Positions 15,845 through 24,636 of a stretch of DNA of 46,122 nucleotides are shown here, piece after piece; positions within the stretch are counted from its first letter, which is position 1; every line of letters starts with the position of its first letter. The translations under genes and the position numbers were made by a program. The stretch covers positions 1 through 46,122 of the forward strand of contig NZ_JAHHZS010000033.1 of assembly GCF_022606295.1 (NCBI RefSeq), in the 5' to 3' direction. This DNA is from Arthrobacter bambusae (lineage in GTDB: Bacteria > Actinomycetota > Actinomycetes > Actinomycetales > Micrococcaceae). The notes below the pieces were generated by a model. That model was not told where the DNA came from and searched no databases. It saw only the letters and a list, made by a program, of their open reading frames with translations.

Positions 15845-16462
15845 ATGGCCAACCATCGGCGCGGGGGAGGGGATTCAACGACGCAGGTAACACCGCCCAT
15901 CACGGTGGAGGTGCCGGTGGTCGGTATCGGGGCGGGGCCTTCGGACTATGAAGAGTTGGCGCGCTACGTGTTTGCCCTGCGCAGGCCGCGGGGATTGCAC
16001 ATGACGCTGTTGCACTTGGGTGCCCTGGATGACTTCTGCCGGGACGTGGCCGGTTGGACCAAAGGCAACACCAGCACGGAGTCAGCCTTGCTCAAGACTG
16101 TTGCTTGGCTTGAGGCTCTGCCGGTGCTGGACGGCTTCTCCGGGACCGCCGGCAGGCTCATTGTCCTCGGCAGCGGCGGAGTGTGCGGGCTGGAAATAGA
16201 GGTGCCCGCCTCGGTGCGTGACTTTCAGGTCTCCCTCGTGCACGCCCTTCACGGGCTACTGGATGAACTGCTTGTCGACAATATCGACGACTTCATCCTC
16301 AGCTCCCCTGCCCTTGGGTTCCGTTCGCCTCGCTGGGTACCCCATGTGGCAGTGGGCAAGCCATTGCACAGGGGCCGCGGGCCTTGGGAGATTGGCCGGG
16401 TGGGAGTTGAGTTCGGCGAATCCCGGATCAGGAACCGCCAAACCTTCCCTCAATGGCCATAG
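15845..16462 (+). CDS. 2H phosphoesterase-like protein (2'-5' RNA ligase superfamily)
   Basis: 205 residues. Two His motifs are about 125 residues apart, LHMTLLHLG (about 55-63) and WVPHVAVGKP (about 178-187), as in LigT/2H phosphoesterases. The first has the full HxT; the second is HVA, lacking the second Thr/Ser, so activity is uncertain. 2H enzymes act on 2',5' or cyclic phosphodiesters. A basic Arg-rich segment follows the second motif. The ATG at 15845 abuts the dyad and no good SD is seen, so the mRNA may have a very short leader. It is divergent from the FCD regulator. Confidence 0.55.
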   Translation: MANHRRGGGDSTTQVTPPITVEVPVVGIGAGPSDYEELARYVFALRRPRGLHMTLLHLGALDDFCRDVAGWTKGNTSTESALLKTVAWLEALPVLDGFSGTAGRLIVLGSGGVCGLEIEVPASVRDFQVSLVHALHGLLDELLVDNIDDFILSSPALGFRSPRWVPHVAVGKPLHRGRGPWEIGRVGVEFGESRIRNRQTFPQWP

Positions 16463-16531
16463 TGGTACCTGCCAGCGGCGATAAGAACTTCGACGCCATC
16501 GCCAGTTTCGACGGACGTGTATCCGGAATTC

Positions 16532-17044
16532 CTATCCGTTGCTTCTGAGCCGGATCGTCCGGGCATGGTGGATGGCGGCCAAGGCAACCGCGCTGGCCGT
16601 GAGCCTGAGGGCGTGGACCCTGTACCAGCGCTTCAACAGGGGCCTGCGGCGCGTCTCTTCGAGCGGATAGGGGCTGAAGAAAAGCTTGGGGTTGACGGAC
16701 CGAAGCAGGTACGCCGTAGCTGCGGCTCCCGTTGCGGAGCTGGCCGCACCCACCATCAGCCAAGCCTTGTTGTCGGAATGCTTCCAGCCGGCGACGAGGG
16801 CAGCGACGGCGGCAGGGGCACTGAGGGGCGCGATCGGCGCGTAGTAGCGCCCGGGGCTTCCAGAGCCAAACGGGGTTCGAGGGAGATCGCTGCTCGGTGC
16901 CGAGGCCGCGACCCGGTCCGGGATTTTGACGACGGCCTCATAGAGGTTGCCGAAGAACCAGTGTGCGTGCGTGAATTCCGCGACACCCAAGAGCCAATCA
17001 GCGAGCACATCCCGGCGGTCTGAAGAAGTCTGTCCCATGCCCAC
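16532..17044 (-). CDS. small membrane protein, perhaps DUF1772 (anthrone oxygenase)-like
   Basis: 170 residues with about four hydrophobic segments. It starts MGMGQTSSDRRD, has THAHWFFGNLYEAVVKIPD near the first helix, then two central Ala-rich helices and a last block LKRWYRVHALRLTASAVALAAIHHA. The Trp-x-x-x-Asn and late Arg pattern is loosely like DUF1772 proteins, but I cannot be sure. It converges with the 2H-like gene and diverges from the glycosyltransferase. Function unknown. Confidence 0.7.
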   Translation of the reverse strand: MGMGQTSSDRRDVLADWLLGVAEFTHAHWFFGNLYEAVVKIPDRVAASAPSSDLPRTPFGSGSPGRYYAPIAPLSAPAAVAALVAGWKHSDNKAWLMVGAASSATGAAATAYLLRSVNPKLFFSPYPLEETRRRPLLKRWYRVHALRLTASAVALAAIHHARTIRLRSNG

Positions 17045-17149
17045 AATCTACCGCCGATGCTCGGTGCCGGACATGTGGTTCGCCTTCCACGTCAGCCGCC
17101 CGGCCTATATGGTCAGCACCATGGTCCGAGCACAGAAAGGCCAAACGAC

Positions 17150-18187
17150 GTGAGCGATGGAGGGGAGCAGCCCTTGGTCAAGATCCGCATGATTTTGCCC
17201 GCGAATGTCCGACATCGTTCCGGGGGAAACATCTACAACGCGAGGCTGGCTGAAGCCCTCCGCGCCCAGGGCGCAGAGGTCTCGATCTGCACGCTCGACG
17301 GCGGCTGGCCTTCGGGAACTGCCGGAGACCGAAGCCGCTTTGCCGCCGCCCTTGCCGGAGAGGGACAGGCTATCTACATTGTCGACGGACTGATTGCCTC
17401 GGGAGCTCCCACGGAAATCGAGACCGCAATCACTGCCGGGCGTCGTGTCTGGGTGTTGCTCCACGTGCCCCCGTCCGCGGATGACCCACTTGGGACGAGG
17501 GCGCTACGCGCCGCGACAGGTCTTCTCTGCACTGGCTCGCGTACCGCCGAAGCGGCCAGAAGCCTTGGGTTGGGCGACGTGCACCTGGCGACCCCGGGGG
17601 TAGATCGCCCAACACGCCCAGGTCCGCGAGGCGCTGCGGCGGCAGCGCACTTCATCATGGTGGGCGCACTGCTCCCCAATAAGGACCAGATTTTCTTCGT
17701 CGACGCTCTGGCCCGGATCAAGGACCTGGCGTGGACAGCGGCGCTTGTTGGCTCCACCAAAGCAGACCCCTCGTACGCCGCGGCAGTGCAGGAGCGCATC
17801 CTTCGGAATGGACTGGAAAAACGGGTGAAAACAACAGGCGAGCTCTCCGGCCCGGCCCTGGAAGACCAGTGGAACTGGGCTGACCTTAGTCTGTTGATCT
17901 CACACTCGGAGTCCTTCGGCATGGTGGTCCAAGAGTCCCTGGCCCACGGCATACCGGTAGTGGTCCGAAAAGGAACCGGCGCCGTCGAAGCGCTCGGTGC
18001 CCACGGTGCCGGTGAAGCGATCGATCTCAGCGCAGGAATCGGATCGTTGGAGAAGTTCCTGCGGAGATGGCTCAGCGACGCTGCCCTACGCGAGGGCTGG
18101 CAGTCAGCAGCCGAGGCAGCGAGCAGTGTGTTGCCGCGATGGGAAGACACGGCACGGGAAGTCCTCCGCGCCGTCGTGGCGTCCTAA
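17150..18187 (+). CDS. glycosyltransferase family 4 protein
   Basis: 345 residues from a GTG at 17150 with AGAAAGG 9 nt upstream; a TTG at 17174 behind GGAGGGG is an alternative. It is a GT-B fold enzyme: the N-terminal acceptor domain starts KIRMILPANVRHRSGGNIYNARLAEAL, the second domain starts FIMVGALLPNKDQ, and the nucleotide-sugar binding E-x7-E motif is ESFGMVVQESLAHGIPVVV (about residues 256-275). It would transfer a sugar from a nucleotide donor to a lipid, glycan or small molecule. It is a single gene with no sugar-pathway neighbours, so the acceptor is unknown. Confidence 0.87.
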   Translation: MSDGGEQPLVKIRMILPANVRHRSGGNIYNARLAEALRAQGAEVSICTLDGGWPSGTAGDRSRFAAALAGEGQAIYIVDGLIASGAPTEIETAITAGRRVWVLLHVPPSADDPLGTRALRAATGLLCTGSRTAEAARSLGLGDVHLATPGVDRPTRPGPRGAAAAAHFIMVGALLPNKDQIFFVDALARIKDLAWTAALVGSTKADPSYAAAVQERILRNGLEKRVKTTGELSGPALEDQWNWADLSLLISHSESFGMVVQESLAHGIPVVVRKGTGAVEALGAHGAGEAIDLSAGIGSLEKFLRRWLSDAALREGWQSAAEAASSVLPRWEDTAREVLRAVVAS

Positions 18188-18200
18188 AGGCTTCCCCGCC

Positions 18201-18818
18201 CTACAGGTGCTGAATGCCCGCCCTCTGCATCGCGTCCCTGTAGGTTTCGATGTTCTTGGCCAGGAGTTCCTGCTGCTTCGCCTCGGACAGGGCAAAAGCC
18301 CGGCCACCGAGTGCGCTGGCCTTGTAGACCTTGATCCCGTGCTGCCGGAGCGGCGAGTGGTAGGTCTTCTCGAAGAGTGCCAGGAAAGCGGCGGCCTCCG
18401 CGCCGTGCGCGACGACAGCGGAAACCCTCTTGTTGATCTTGAGGAACTGGCGGAACGGGCGGAGACCGTCGGTCTTCTCTTGTGCGCTCAGTGCCGGGGG
18501 CAGTTCGGGGTCGCGGACCCATGGGTAGCAGTTCCACGGCATGACATAACGGACGTCCAAGTCGGCTGAGTCATAGATCAGCTGCGCACGTCGGGCGGCG
18601 TCGTCGTCATTGAGGTGCGATACGAAACCCGAGGTGGGGGCCCGCCCCGGGCTGGTCTGGAGGGTGACGATCCGGCACTCATCTTCGTCATGCACCGGAT
18701 CGATGTAAGGCACGGAAGAACCAGGCCTTTTGGCCATCAGTTCGTCGCACAGCTGCGTTACGGCAGCAATGTTGGGCTCCTGTAGCAAGGCCCTTTTTTC
18801 GTCCCAGTCAATGGTCAC
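18201..18818 (-). CDS. uracil-DNA glycosylase family protein
   Basis: 205 residues from a GTG at 18818 with AAGGAGAG just upstream; the frame extends further but without a ribosome site. It shows SVPYIDPVHDEDECRIVTLQTSPG, SGFVSHLNDDDAARRA, the active-site-like MPWNCYPW (about residues 97-104), and a late SAVVAHGAEAAAF. These are the signatures of the divergent UDG-fold proteins frequent in Arthrobacter. They are expected to remove uracil or related lesions from DNA. It converges with the glycosyltransferase gene at 13 bp distance. Confidence 0.78.
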   Translation of the reverse strand: MTIDWDEKRALLQEPNIAAVTQLCDELMAKRPGSSVPYIDPVHDEDECRIVTLQTSPGRAPTSGFVSHLNDDDAARRAQLIYDSADLDVRYVMPWNCYPWVRDPELPPALSAQEKTDGLRPFRQFLKINKRVSAVVAHGAEAAAFLALFEKTYHSPLRQHGIKVYKASALGGRAFALSEAKQQELLAKNIETYRDAMQRAGIQHL

Positions 18819-18975
18819 GTTCTCTCCTTCGGCAGCGCGGCGTCCAGAATCGGCGTCCCTTGCCACTTTACGCCGTCGCTTTGCGCGTCGCTCACGCTCC
18901 TGCTGAGCCGAGGGACAAAACTGCCCGACGCCGGTCGGCGCGGCGAGCTTCCCGCCCGGCCATTAGTGCGGGTTA

Positions 18976-19371
18976 CTACTGTCCCTTGAGCTTTTGCATG
19001 TCGCGCCGGTCCTTCTTCGTGGGCCGTCCTGCGCCGCGGTCGCGTTGAGGCAGCCCGAGTGCCGGCGCGGCGGGGCGCTCGGGGGTGTGGTCGGTGAAGC
19101 AATGGGACGCTGCTTCGGCGCCAACCCTTTTCGCAATGAGCCCGCGGACCTCAAGGATGCGCTCGAAGCCGGGCTGCCGTACACGGATGGTGTCGCCGAT
19201 AATCACAGACTGGGACGCTTTGACCGGGTTCCCGTTGATTCGCACGTGCCCCGCCCTGCACGCGGTTGTGGCTGCGGAGCGTGTCTTGTAAGCACGGATG
19301 GCCCAAAGCCAGGCGTCAATGCGCACATTGCCGCTTTTTGATGTTTGGGCGGAGGTCGGAAGGCTAGTCAT
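18976..19371 (-). CDS. S4-domain RNA-binding protein (Hsp15-like)
   Basis: 131 residues from the ATG at 19371. The S4 domain occupies about residues 15-75 (VRIDAWLWAIRAYKTRSAATTACRAGHVRINGNPV, then GDTIRV). The tail is basic (KKDRRDMQKLKGQ). E. coli Hsp15 binds stalled 50S subunits that carry nascent chains, so a ribosome-rescue or heat-stress role is likely. A TATACT stands about 11 nt before the ATG and could be the -10 of a promoter giving a very short leader. Confidence 0.88.
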   Translation of the reverse strand: MTSLPTSAQTSKSGNVRIDAWLWAIRAYKTRSAATTACRAGHVRINGNPVKASQSVIIGDTIRVRQPGFERILEVRGLIAKRVGAEAASHCFTDHTPERPAAPALGLPQRDRGAGRPTKKDRRDMQKLKGQ

Positions 19372-19425
19372 GATTGCGAACGAGTATAGTCGGCGCACAG
19401 CCTGGACTATTGTCCGCGCGGCCGA

Positions 19426-20460
19426 TTACCGGCGTCGAAGTTCCGCGTATTCAAGGTGCGGGACGACCGTACCCGCGTCGCGTTCCAGGAAGTTGGTACC
19501 GGGCGCGACGATATCGTCAATGGCATCCAGGACCGCTTCGTTCAGGACGATATCCGCGGCCTTGAGGTAATCGACCAGATGGTCCTCCGTGCGCGGACCG
19601 ATGACCACGCTGCTGACGGCCGGATGATTCAATGCGAAACCGACAGCAAGCTGGATGAGGGTCAGTCCATGCCGTTCGGCGACGCGCCCCAAGGCATCGG
19701 CTGCGAGGAGTTTGTTCCTGTTGAACGGCGCCGAGACGTTGAAGCGCCCGGGAACGGCGGACGCGCGGGAGCTTTCGGGCTGGGGAACTCCCACGCGGTA
19801 GTTCCCGGAGAGCCAGCCGCCGTCGAGCGGTCCATAGCTGAGCACGCCAAGGTTGTACTGCTGCGTGATCGCGAAGACGTCGCGCTCATTCGCGCGGACC
19901 AGCAAGGAATAGGGCACCTGGTCCACCACGGGCGGTATGAGGTGGTTCGTTGTGGCGATCCACTGGGCCTCCACAAGCTGCGACGGCGTGAACACCGACG
20001 TTCCGTAGTAGAGGATCTTGCCCTGCCGGATGAGGTCGTTGAGGGCCGTGATGGTTTCCAGGACGTCGGTGTTGTAGTCCGGACGGTGCGCCTGGTAAAG
20101 GTCGATCCGGTCTGTCTGCAAACGGTTCAGGCTGCCCTCTACTGCTTTCATGATCCAGCGCCGGGAATTCCCCGCATGCGCGGGATTCGGCCCCATTTGC
20201 CCGTGGAACTTCGTGGAAAGGAAAACGTCATCACGCCTGCCATGAAGGGCCCGGCCAACAATAGCCTCTGCCCCGCCTTGGGAATAGATGTCGGCGGTGT
20301 CGACGCTGGTGATGCCGCCGTCGAGCGCCGCATGGATGATGCGGATGCTTTCTTCGGCGCCCGTGGGCGCCGAACCCGTCCCGAGGTTGAGGGTTCCCAG
20401 GGTAAGGGGGCTGATCAGGGCGCCTGTGCGTCCCAGGGTTCGAAGCTCGTTGAGGCTCAT
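19426..20460 (-). CDS. aldo/keto reductase
   Basis: 344 residues from the ATG at 20460, behind GGAGGAAG. A (beta/alpha)8 NADPH-dependent oxidoreductase of the AKR superfamily. The catalytic tetrad can be seen as Asp and Tyr in DTADIYSQGGAE, Lys in STKFHG and His in YQAHRPD. The C-terminal NADP-binding region is SSVVIGPRTEDHLVDYLKA. Close in layout to YghZ/Tas-like members. Substrate unknown. It is divergent from the flavin reductase gene across an AT-rich spacer. Confidence 0.92.
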   Translation of the reverse strand: MSLNELRTLGRTGALISPLTLGTLNLGTGSAPTGAEESIRIIHAALDGGITSVDTADIYSQGGAEAIVGRALHGRRDDVFLSTKFHGQMGPNPAHAGNSRRWIMKAVEGSLNRLQTDRIDLYQAHRPDYNTDVLETITALNDLIRQGKILYYGTSVFTPSQLVEAQWIATTNHLIPPVVDQVPYSLLVRANERDVFAITQQYNLGVLSYGPLDGGWLSGNYRVGVPQPESSRASAVPGRFNVSAPFNRNKLLAADALGRVAERHGLTLIQLAVGFALNHPAVSSVVIGPRTEDHLVDYLKAADIVLNEAVLDAIDDIVAPGTNFLERDAGTVVPHLEYAELRRR

Positions 20461-20705
20461 CTCCGGCTTCCTCCGTGAAAAATCAAGGCTGTGCAATGGA
20501 TTGACACGACGCTACACATGTCGTGGCCGGCGCACTCGGAAAACGTACAAATTCTTCGCTTTTCGTATTGCGGGGTAATGAAAACAGCGCATGACGAATT
20601 AAGAATTGACTTCAATCGACACGTGAATACACAAATATTGCCGTTATCGGCATCGAGTGAATTAGTAGAAAGGCAGGCACGAAACTACAGAGGAAGGAAC
20701 CCGCC
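20461..20705. other. AT-rich divergent promoter region
   Basis: 245 bp between the divergent aldo/keto reductase and flavin reductase genes. The stretch from about 20570 to 20670 is much richer in A and T than its surroundings and contains TTGACT at 20609-20614. No convincing -10 at proper spacing is seen. It probably holds both promoters. Confidence 0.4.
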
Positions 20706-21197
20706 ATGACCCAGGCGACGGTGGATGGAGCCGCTTCGATCAAGCAGGCATTCGCGCAATTTCCCTCAGGCGTGGCGGCCTTCAGTGCCCTGGTCGGCTT
20801 TGCGCCCGAGGTCTTGGTGGCATCGAGCTTCACCGTGGGAGTCTCGCTCGAACCACCCCTGGTCATGTTTGCGGTGCAGAACTCCTCCACGACGTGGCCC
20901 AAGCTCCGGCGCGCCCCTCGACTGGGTGTTTCCATCCTTGCCCAGGGCCAGGAAGCCGTGTGCCTGCAGCTCTCTTCGCGGACCCAGGACCGGTTCTCGG
21001 GCCTCACGACGTCAACGAGCGACGCCGGTGCGGTGTCGATCGACGGCGCGGCGCTGGTGCTTGAATGCGAAGTGGTCTCGGAAACCCCTGCGGGCGACCA
21101 CGCGATCGTCGTCCTCGAAGTGAAGTCCGTGGAGATCAATCATGACGCCGAGCCCCTCATCTACCACGGGGCAGGGTTCAGGCAATTGGCCGCCTGA
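20706..21197 (+). CDS. flavin reductase family protein
   Basis: 163 residues with the FMN-binding split-barrel of short-chain flavin reductases: AFAQFPSGVAAFSAL, VASSFTVGVSLEPPLVMFAV and a late DHAIVVLEVKSVEI. It uses NAD(P)H to reduce FMN or FAD, often for a partner monooxygenase. No monooxygenase is next to it. The usual C-terminal G-R-Y motif appears as YHGAGFRQL. The ATG at 20706 follows AGAGGAAGG. A palindromic repeat lies directly downstream. Confidence 0.9.
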   Translation: MTQATVDGAASIKQAFAQFPSGVAAFSALVGFAPEVLVASSFTVGVSLEPPLVMFAVQNSSTTWPKLRRAPRLGVSILAQGQEAVCLQLSSRTQDRFSGLTTSTSDAGAVSIDGAALVLECEVVSETPAGDHAIVVLEVKSVEINHDAEPLIYHGAGFRQLAA

Positions 21198-21210
21198 GCT
21201 TGGGTCCGGC

Positions 21211-21276
21211 CCCAACTAGCTCGCATTTGTTGTCGTTTTCGCGCGTCAAAACGACACCTAGTGCGAGTCAGTTGGG
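21211..21276. repeat. family B palindromic repeat, copy 2 (66 bp)
   Basis: Same length and outer sequence as the element at 10758-10823 (CCCAACT..., TCGCATTTGTTGTCGTTTT, ending GAGTCAGTTGGG). The right arm has diverged (CACCTAGTG). It lies between the convergent flavin reductase and a hypothetical membrane gene, a place suited to a two-way terminator. Confidence 0.85.
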
Positions 21277-21287
21277 CGCTGCGGACG

Positions 21288-22025
21288 CTAGGCCCTGGGG
21301 CGCGCCCCAGCAGAGGCCGTCACGCGGCCGGACGAGACAGGCTTGCCGCCATGGGGGTCTTCCCGGTGTTCGCGCACCGGCGCGGACGTCTCGGACGACT
21401 CCGCGGCGTTCCTTCCGGCGGGTTCGCCGGAAGCTGGCGGTTCGTTGTCAGAAGCTCCCGCTTCCTGCGCCCGTTCAGCTTCGCGGGCCGCGGCCCTGGC
21501 GTCAGCCTCGGCGACGGCGGCGGCCCATTCGCTGTTCATGGCCAGAGGATCCTGCTTCACCGCAACCACAAAGGGATGTTCTTTGGCCTGGGTTGTGGCT
21601 GCGGCCGTGATTCCGGCCTTGACCTGGGCGGGCTTAGGCCACGTCCGGGGGTTGACGAGCGACTTCCAGGGGACGTTCCGGACAGAAGACCACAGCAACC
21701 TGACGGTCGCAATGATTCCAGGACGCGATTTCCGGGGGACTAAAAGCCCCGCGTCCAGTAAGTCTTCCGCCGTCGCCGATTCCTCGGAATCCGCCAGCGG
21801 GGAGGGGGTGCGCCGGGGCCTCGGGGGCAGGTGTACCACCGGTTCGGCATGGCGTTTCGGGAAGATCCCCACCATGGCGAGCAGGATGATCCAAACCAGC
21901 TTCGCGACGCCGGCCAGCACCAAGGTGACCACGATCAGCAGGCCCAAACCAAGGGACATCAGCAAAGCCACCCCGAGAGTTCCGAAAAAAGTCAGATTGA
22001 GGCCAAGTGTTGTTGGATCCTCCAC
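21288..22025 (-). CDS. hypothetical membrane-anchored protein
   Basis: 245 residues from a GTG at 22025 behind GAGGAGG. One long hydrophobic region (about residues 10-55, two close helices: LMSLGLGLLIVVTLVLAG and VWIILLAMVGIF) anchors it. The rest is a cytoplasmic tail with a basic Pro-rich linker, a helical middle and a disordered Glu/Ala/Pro-rich end. It is not recognised. It resembles in layout the smaller protein at 24637-24939. It is divergent from the YchJ gene. Confidence 0.75.
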   Translation of the reverse strand: MEDPTTLGLNLTFFGTLGVALLMSLGLGLLIVVTLVLAGVAKLVWIILLAMVGIFPKRHAEPVVHLPPRPRRTPSPLADSEESATAEDLLDAGLLVPRKSRPGIIATVRLLWSSVRNVPWKSLVNPRTWPKPAQVKAGITAAATTQAKEHPFVVAVKQDPLAMNSEWAAAVAEADARAAAREAERAQEAGASDNEPPASGEPAGRNAAESSETSAPVREHREDPHGGKPVSSGRVTASAGARPRA

Positions 22026-22166
22026 GTAGCCTCCTCAAGCCAGAGTTGTGGGGTGGACGCCGCGACCGAAGGTCTGCGGGCATGTCTTCTAGCCTAAGGG
22101 CGAAATCGTAAGGAATCATCCGCCAAACTCCGGCTCGCCGAGGTTGTTTCGAAGCTGTTATCTGCT

Positions 22167-22183
22167 GTGACAAAATTTGTTAC
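22167..22183. promoter_or_regulatory. operator-like palindrome upstream of the YchJ gene
   Basis: GTGACAAAATTTGTTAC is a 17-bp palindrome with one mismatched pair, AT-rich in the centre, in the divergent promoter region 35 bp before the YchJ start. No regulator gene is adjacent, so the binding protein is unknown. Confidence 0.4.
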
Positions 22184-22217
22184 CTAGCTCTCATGTTCTC
22201 TTCCAGATAGGGCTTCA

Positions 22218-22622
22218 ATGCCAGTCGATCCGGCCCGCCTCCGCCTAGGCGCTTGCCCTTGTTTGTCGGGGGAGCAGTACACCGAATGCTGTGGACGCTT
22301 CCACCGCGGAGACGCCGATGCGCCAACGGCGGAACAGCTCATGCGTTCGCGCTACTCGGCCTTTGTGGTCCTCGATGGCGATTACCTTCTGCGCACTTGG
22401 CACCCTGACACGAGGCCCGTCGCCCTGGACCTGGACCCGGATATTGAATGGCGCCGGCTGGACATCTTGGCGACGCGCCGGGGCGGTCCCCTGGACGCCG
22501 ACGGGACCGTCGAGTTCGCGGCGCACTACAGGTCCGACGGCGAACGCGGAGTCCAGCGCGAAAACAGCCGCTTTAAGCGGATCGGGCGCCGTTGGTACTA
22601 TCTCGACGGCGACGTCGGCTAG
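22218..22622 (+). CDS. YchJ family protein (SEC-C motif)
   Basis: 134 residues. It begins with a zinc-binding SEC-C motif (CPCLSGEQYTECCGRFH, about residues 13-29), then the YchJ core: AEQLMRSRYSAFVVLD, WHPDTRP and VEFAAHYR, which forms an NTF2-like fold. The function of the family is not established. Its stop codon overlaps the stop codon of the convergent acyl-CoA dehydrogenase gene. Confidence 0.92.
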   Translation: MPVDPARLRLGACPCLSGEQYTECCGRFHRGDADAPTAEQLMRSRYSAFVVLDGDYLLRTWHPDTRPVALDLDPDIEWRRLDILATRRGGPLDADGTVEFAAHYRSDGERGVQRENSRFKRIGRRWYYLDGDVG

Positions 22623-24571
22623 CGGTACTTCCGGTGCAGGCTCTCCTTCGGCGACGCGCCCGGGGTGGCGTCGGCGATCCATGGGCCCGTTCCTTCTGAT
22701 TGGTCAAGGATTCCGGCCTCAAGCCAGGCGTAGTCGCCCGCGAGCACGTTCGAGGACAACTCGTGATCGACGTCGTCGGTGTTCCGCCACAACTGATCGA
22801 AGTATCCATCCACGCGAATCCGGGCCTGCTCGCAGTAGGCCTCTGCAAGTTCGTACGCCGCCGCGCCTCGCTCCGGTGCGGTCTGAAGCAGCATCTCGGC
22901 CCTTGAGCAGCACGCTGCCATGGCAAACAACTCAGCTCCGATATCCACGATCCTGCCGAGGAACGCTTGTTTGTATTCGAGCCTCGCCTGCCAGCGGCCC
23001 ATCCCGTAGAACGTCTGCCTGGCGAGCCTCCGCGAAGCCCGCTCCACATACCTCAGTTGCTTCGCGAGACGCCCGAACTCACCGTAGGACCGGGGATCCA
23101 GGCCCGCCCCGGCCACCAGCTTGGGGAGCCATTTGGCATAGAAACCCGAGGCGCCGACGGCGGCACGCGCCTTTTCCTGAAGCGTCGCGTCCGCGGAAGC
23201 GAGCTCGCCCGCGGCCGAAAGGTGGGCGTCGACGGCTTCGCGGGCAATGAGGAGCCGCATGATCTCGGACGAGCCTTCGAAGATCCGGTTGATGCGCATG
23301 TCCCTCAGCAATTGCTCGGCGGCCACGGCACGCTCCCCGCGGGCCTCCAAGGAGTCCGCCGTCTCAAAGCCGCGGCCACCACGGATCTGCACCAACTCAT
23401 CGGCCACCGTGTAGCTCAGCTCAGTGGACCAAAGCTTGGCCAGCGCGGCCTCGATCCGCACATCCTTCTGGCCGGCATCGGCCATCTCGGCGGAAAGTTC
23501 AAAAACGGCTTCCAGGGCAAAGGTGGTGGCGGCGATGAACGCGATCTTCTTGCCGACGGCTTCGTGCTTTCCGACCGGACGGCCCCATTGCGTGCGGGCG
23601 TTGGACCATTCGCGGGCGATCTTCAACGACCACTTGCCCGCCGCCACGCAGAGGCCGGGGATGGAGAGACGGCCAGTGTTGAGGGTAGTGAGCGCGATCT
23701 TGAGTCCCTGGCCTTCGCGGCCGAGACGGTTGGCTGCCGGCACGCGGACTTGGTGGAAGCGGGTCACGCCGTTCTCGATGCCGCGCAGGCCCATGAAGGC
23801 GTTGCGGTTCTCCACCGTGATGCCGGGGGAGTCCATTTCCACGACGAACGCCGTGATGCCGCCCTTGAGCACCGTTCCATCGGGAGCAGTGCGGGAAGGA
23901 ACAACCGCCATGACCACTACCAGTTCGGCGATCACGCCGTTGGTGGTCCAAAGTTTGACGCCGTCCAAAACGTAAGACTCGCCGTCGTCGCTTGGCACTG
24001 CGGTGCAGCCCATCCGGGCGGGGTCGCTGCCGACGTCGGGCTCTGTCAGCAGGAAGGCCGTGACGGCGCCGGCGGCGCACCGCGGCAAGTATTCCTGCTT
24101 TTGTTCGGGCGTGCCGAAGACTTTGACCGGCTCCGGGACGCCGATGGACTGGTGGGCCGACAGCAGGGCGCCAAGGCTGGGATGGACTGATCCCAACAGC
24201 GCCAACGCCCGGCCGTAATAGACAAGCGACAGGCCCAGGCCACCGTACTCGCGCGGAATTTTCATGCCGAAAACGCCTAACGCGGTGAGGCCTGCAAGGT
24301 AATCGTCCGGGATCCTGGCATCGCGTTCGATCACGCGGCCGGACATCGTGCCGCAGAACTCCGTCAGCTTCGCCATGAACTCTTCGCCGCGCTCGACGTC
24401 CTCGGCTTTTGCCTGGGGCCATGGATGGATTAGTCCCAGGTCGAAGTCGCCCAGATACAGCCCCTTGGCGAAACTCGGACGGTTCCATTCGGTGTCGCGG
24501 GCGGCCTCGGCGACTGCGCGGGCTTCTGCGGCCGTGACGCCGTTGCTCTTGTTGTCGGTGGCGGAGGTCAT
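22619..24571 (-). CDS. acyl-CoA dehydrogenase family protein
   Basis: 650 residues, longer than the usual 380-400 because of a C-terminal helical extension of about 180 residues, as in FadE-like and VLCAD-like enzymes. It oxidises acyl-CoA to enoyl-CoA with FAD. Visible: the FAD/substrate loop FLLTEPDVGSDPARM, the second-half block GRPVGKHEAVGKKIAF, the FAD-binding QIRGGRGFETADSLEARGERAV, and the catalytic Glu region RINRIFEGSSEIMRLLIA. The N-terminus is 60-80 residues longer than short-chain ACADs. It stands alone, so chain-length preference is not predictable. Confidence 0.93.
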   Translation of the reverse strand: MTSATDNKSNGVTAAEARAVAEAARDTEWNRPSFAKGLYLGDFDLGLIHPWPQAKAEDVERGEEFMAKLTEFCGTMSGRVIERDARIPDDYLAGLTALGVFGMKIPREYGGLGLSLVYYGRALALLGSVHPSLGALLSAHQSIGVPEPVKVFGTPEQKQEYLPRCAAGAVTAFLLTEPDVGSDPARMGCTAVPSDDGESYVLDGVKLWTTNGVIAELVVVMAVVPSRTAPDGTVLKGGITAFVVEMDSPGITVENRNAFMGLRGIENGVTRFHQVRVPAANRLGREGQGLKIALTTLNTGRLSIPGLCVAAGKWSLKIAREWSNARTQWGRPVGKHEAVGKKIAFIAATTFALEAVFELSAEMADAGQKDVRIEAALAKLWSTELSYTVADELVQIRGGRGFETADSLEARGERAVAAEQLLRDMRINRIFEGSSEIMRLLIAREAVDAHLSAAGELASADATLQEKARAAVGASGFYAKWLPKLVAGAGLDPRSYGEFGRLAKQLRYVERASRRLARQTFYGMGRWQARLEYKQAFLGRIVDIGAELFAMAACCSRAEMLLQTAPERGAAAYELAEAYCEQARIRVDGYFDQLWRNTDDVDHELSSNVLAGDYAWLEAGILDQSEGTGPWIADATPGASPKESLHRKYR

Positions 24572-24636
24572 GGGAGGACTCCTCTTGCCGGTTGTGCCGG
24601 TTTCGAGCCCAGGATCCGCCTCGGGTGGTGGACCCT

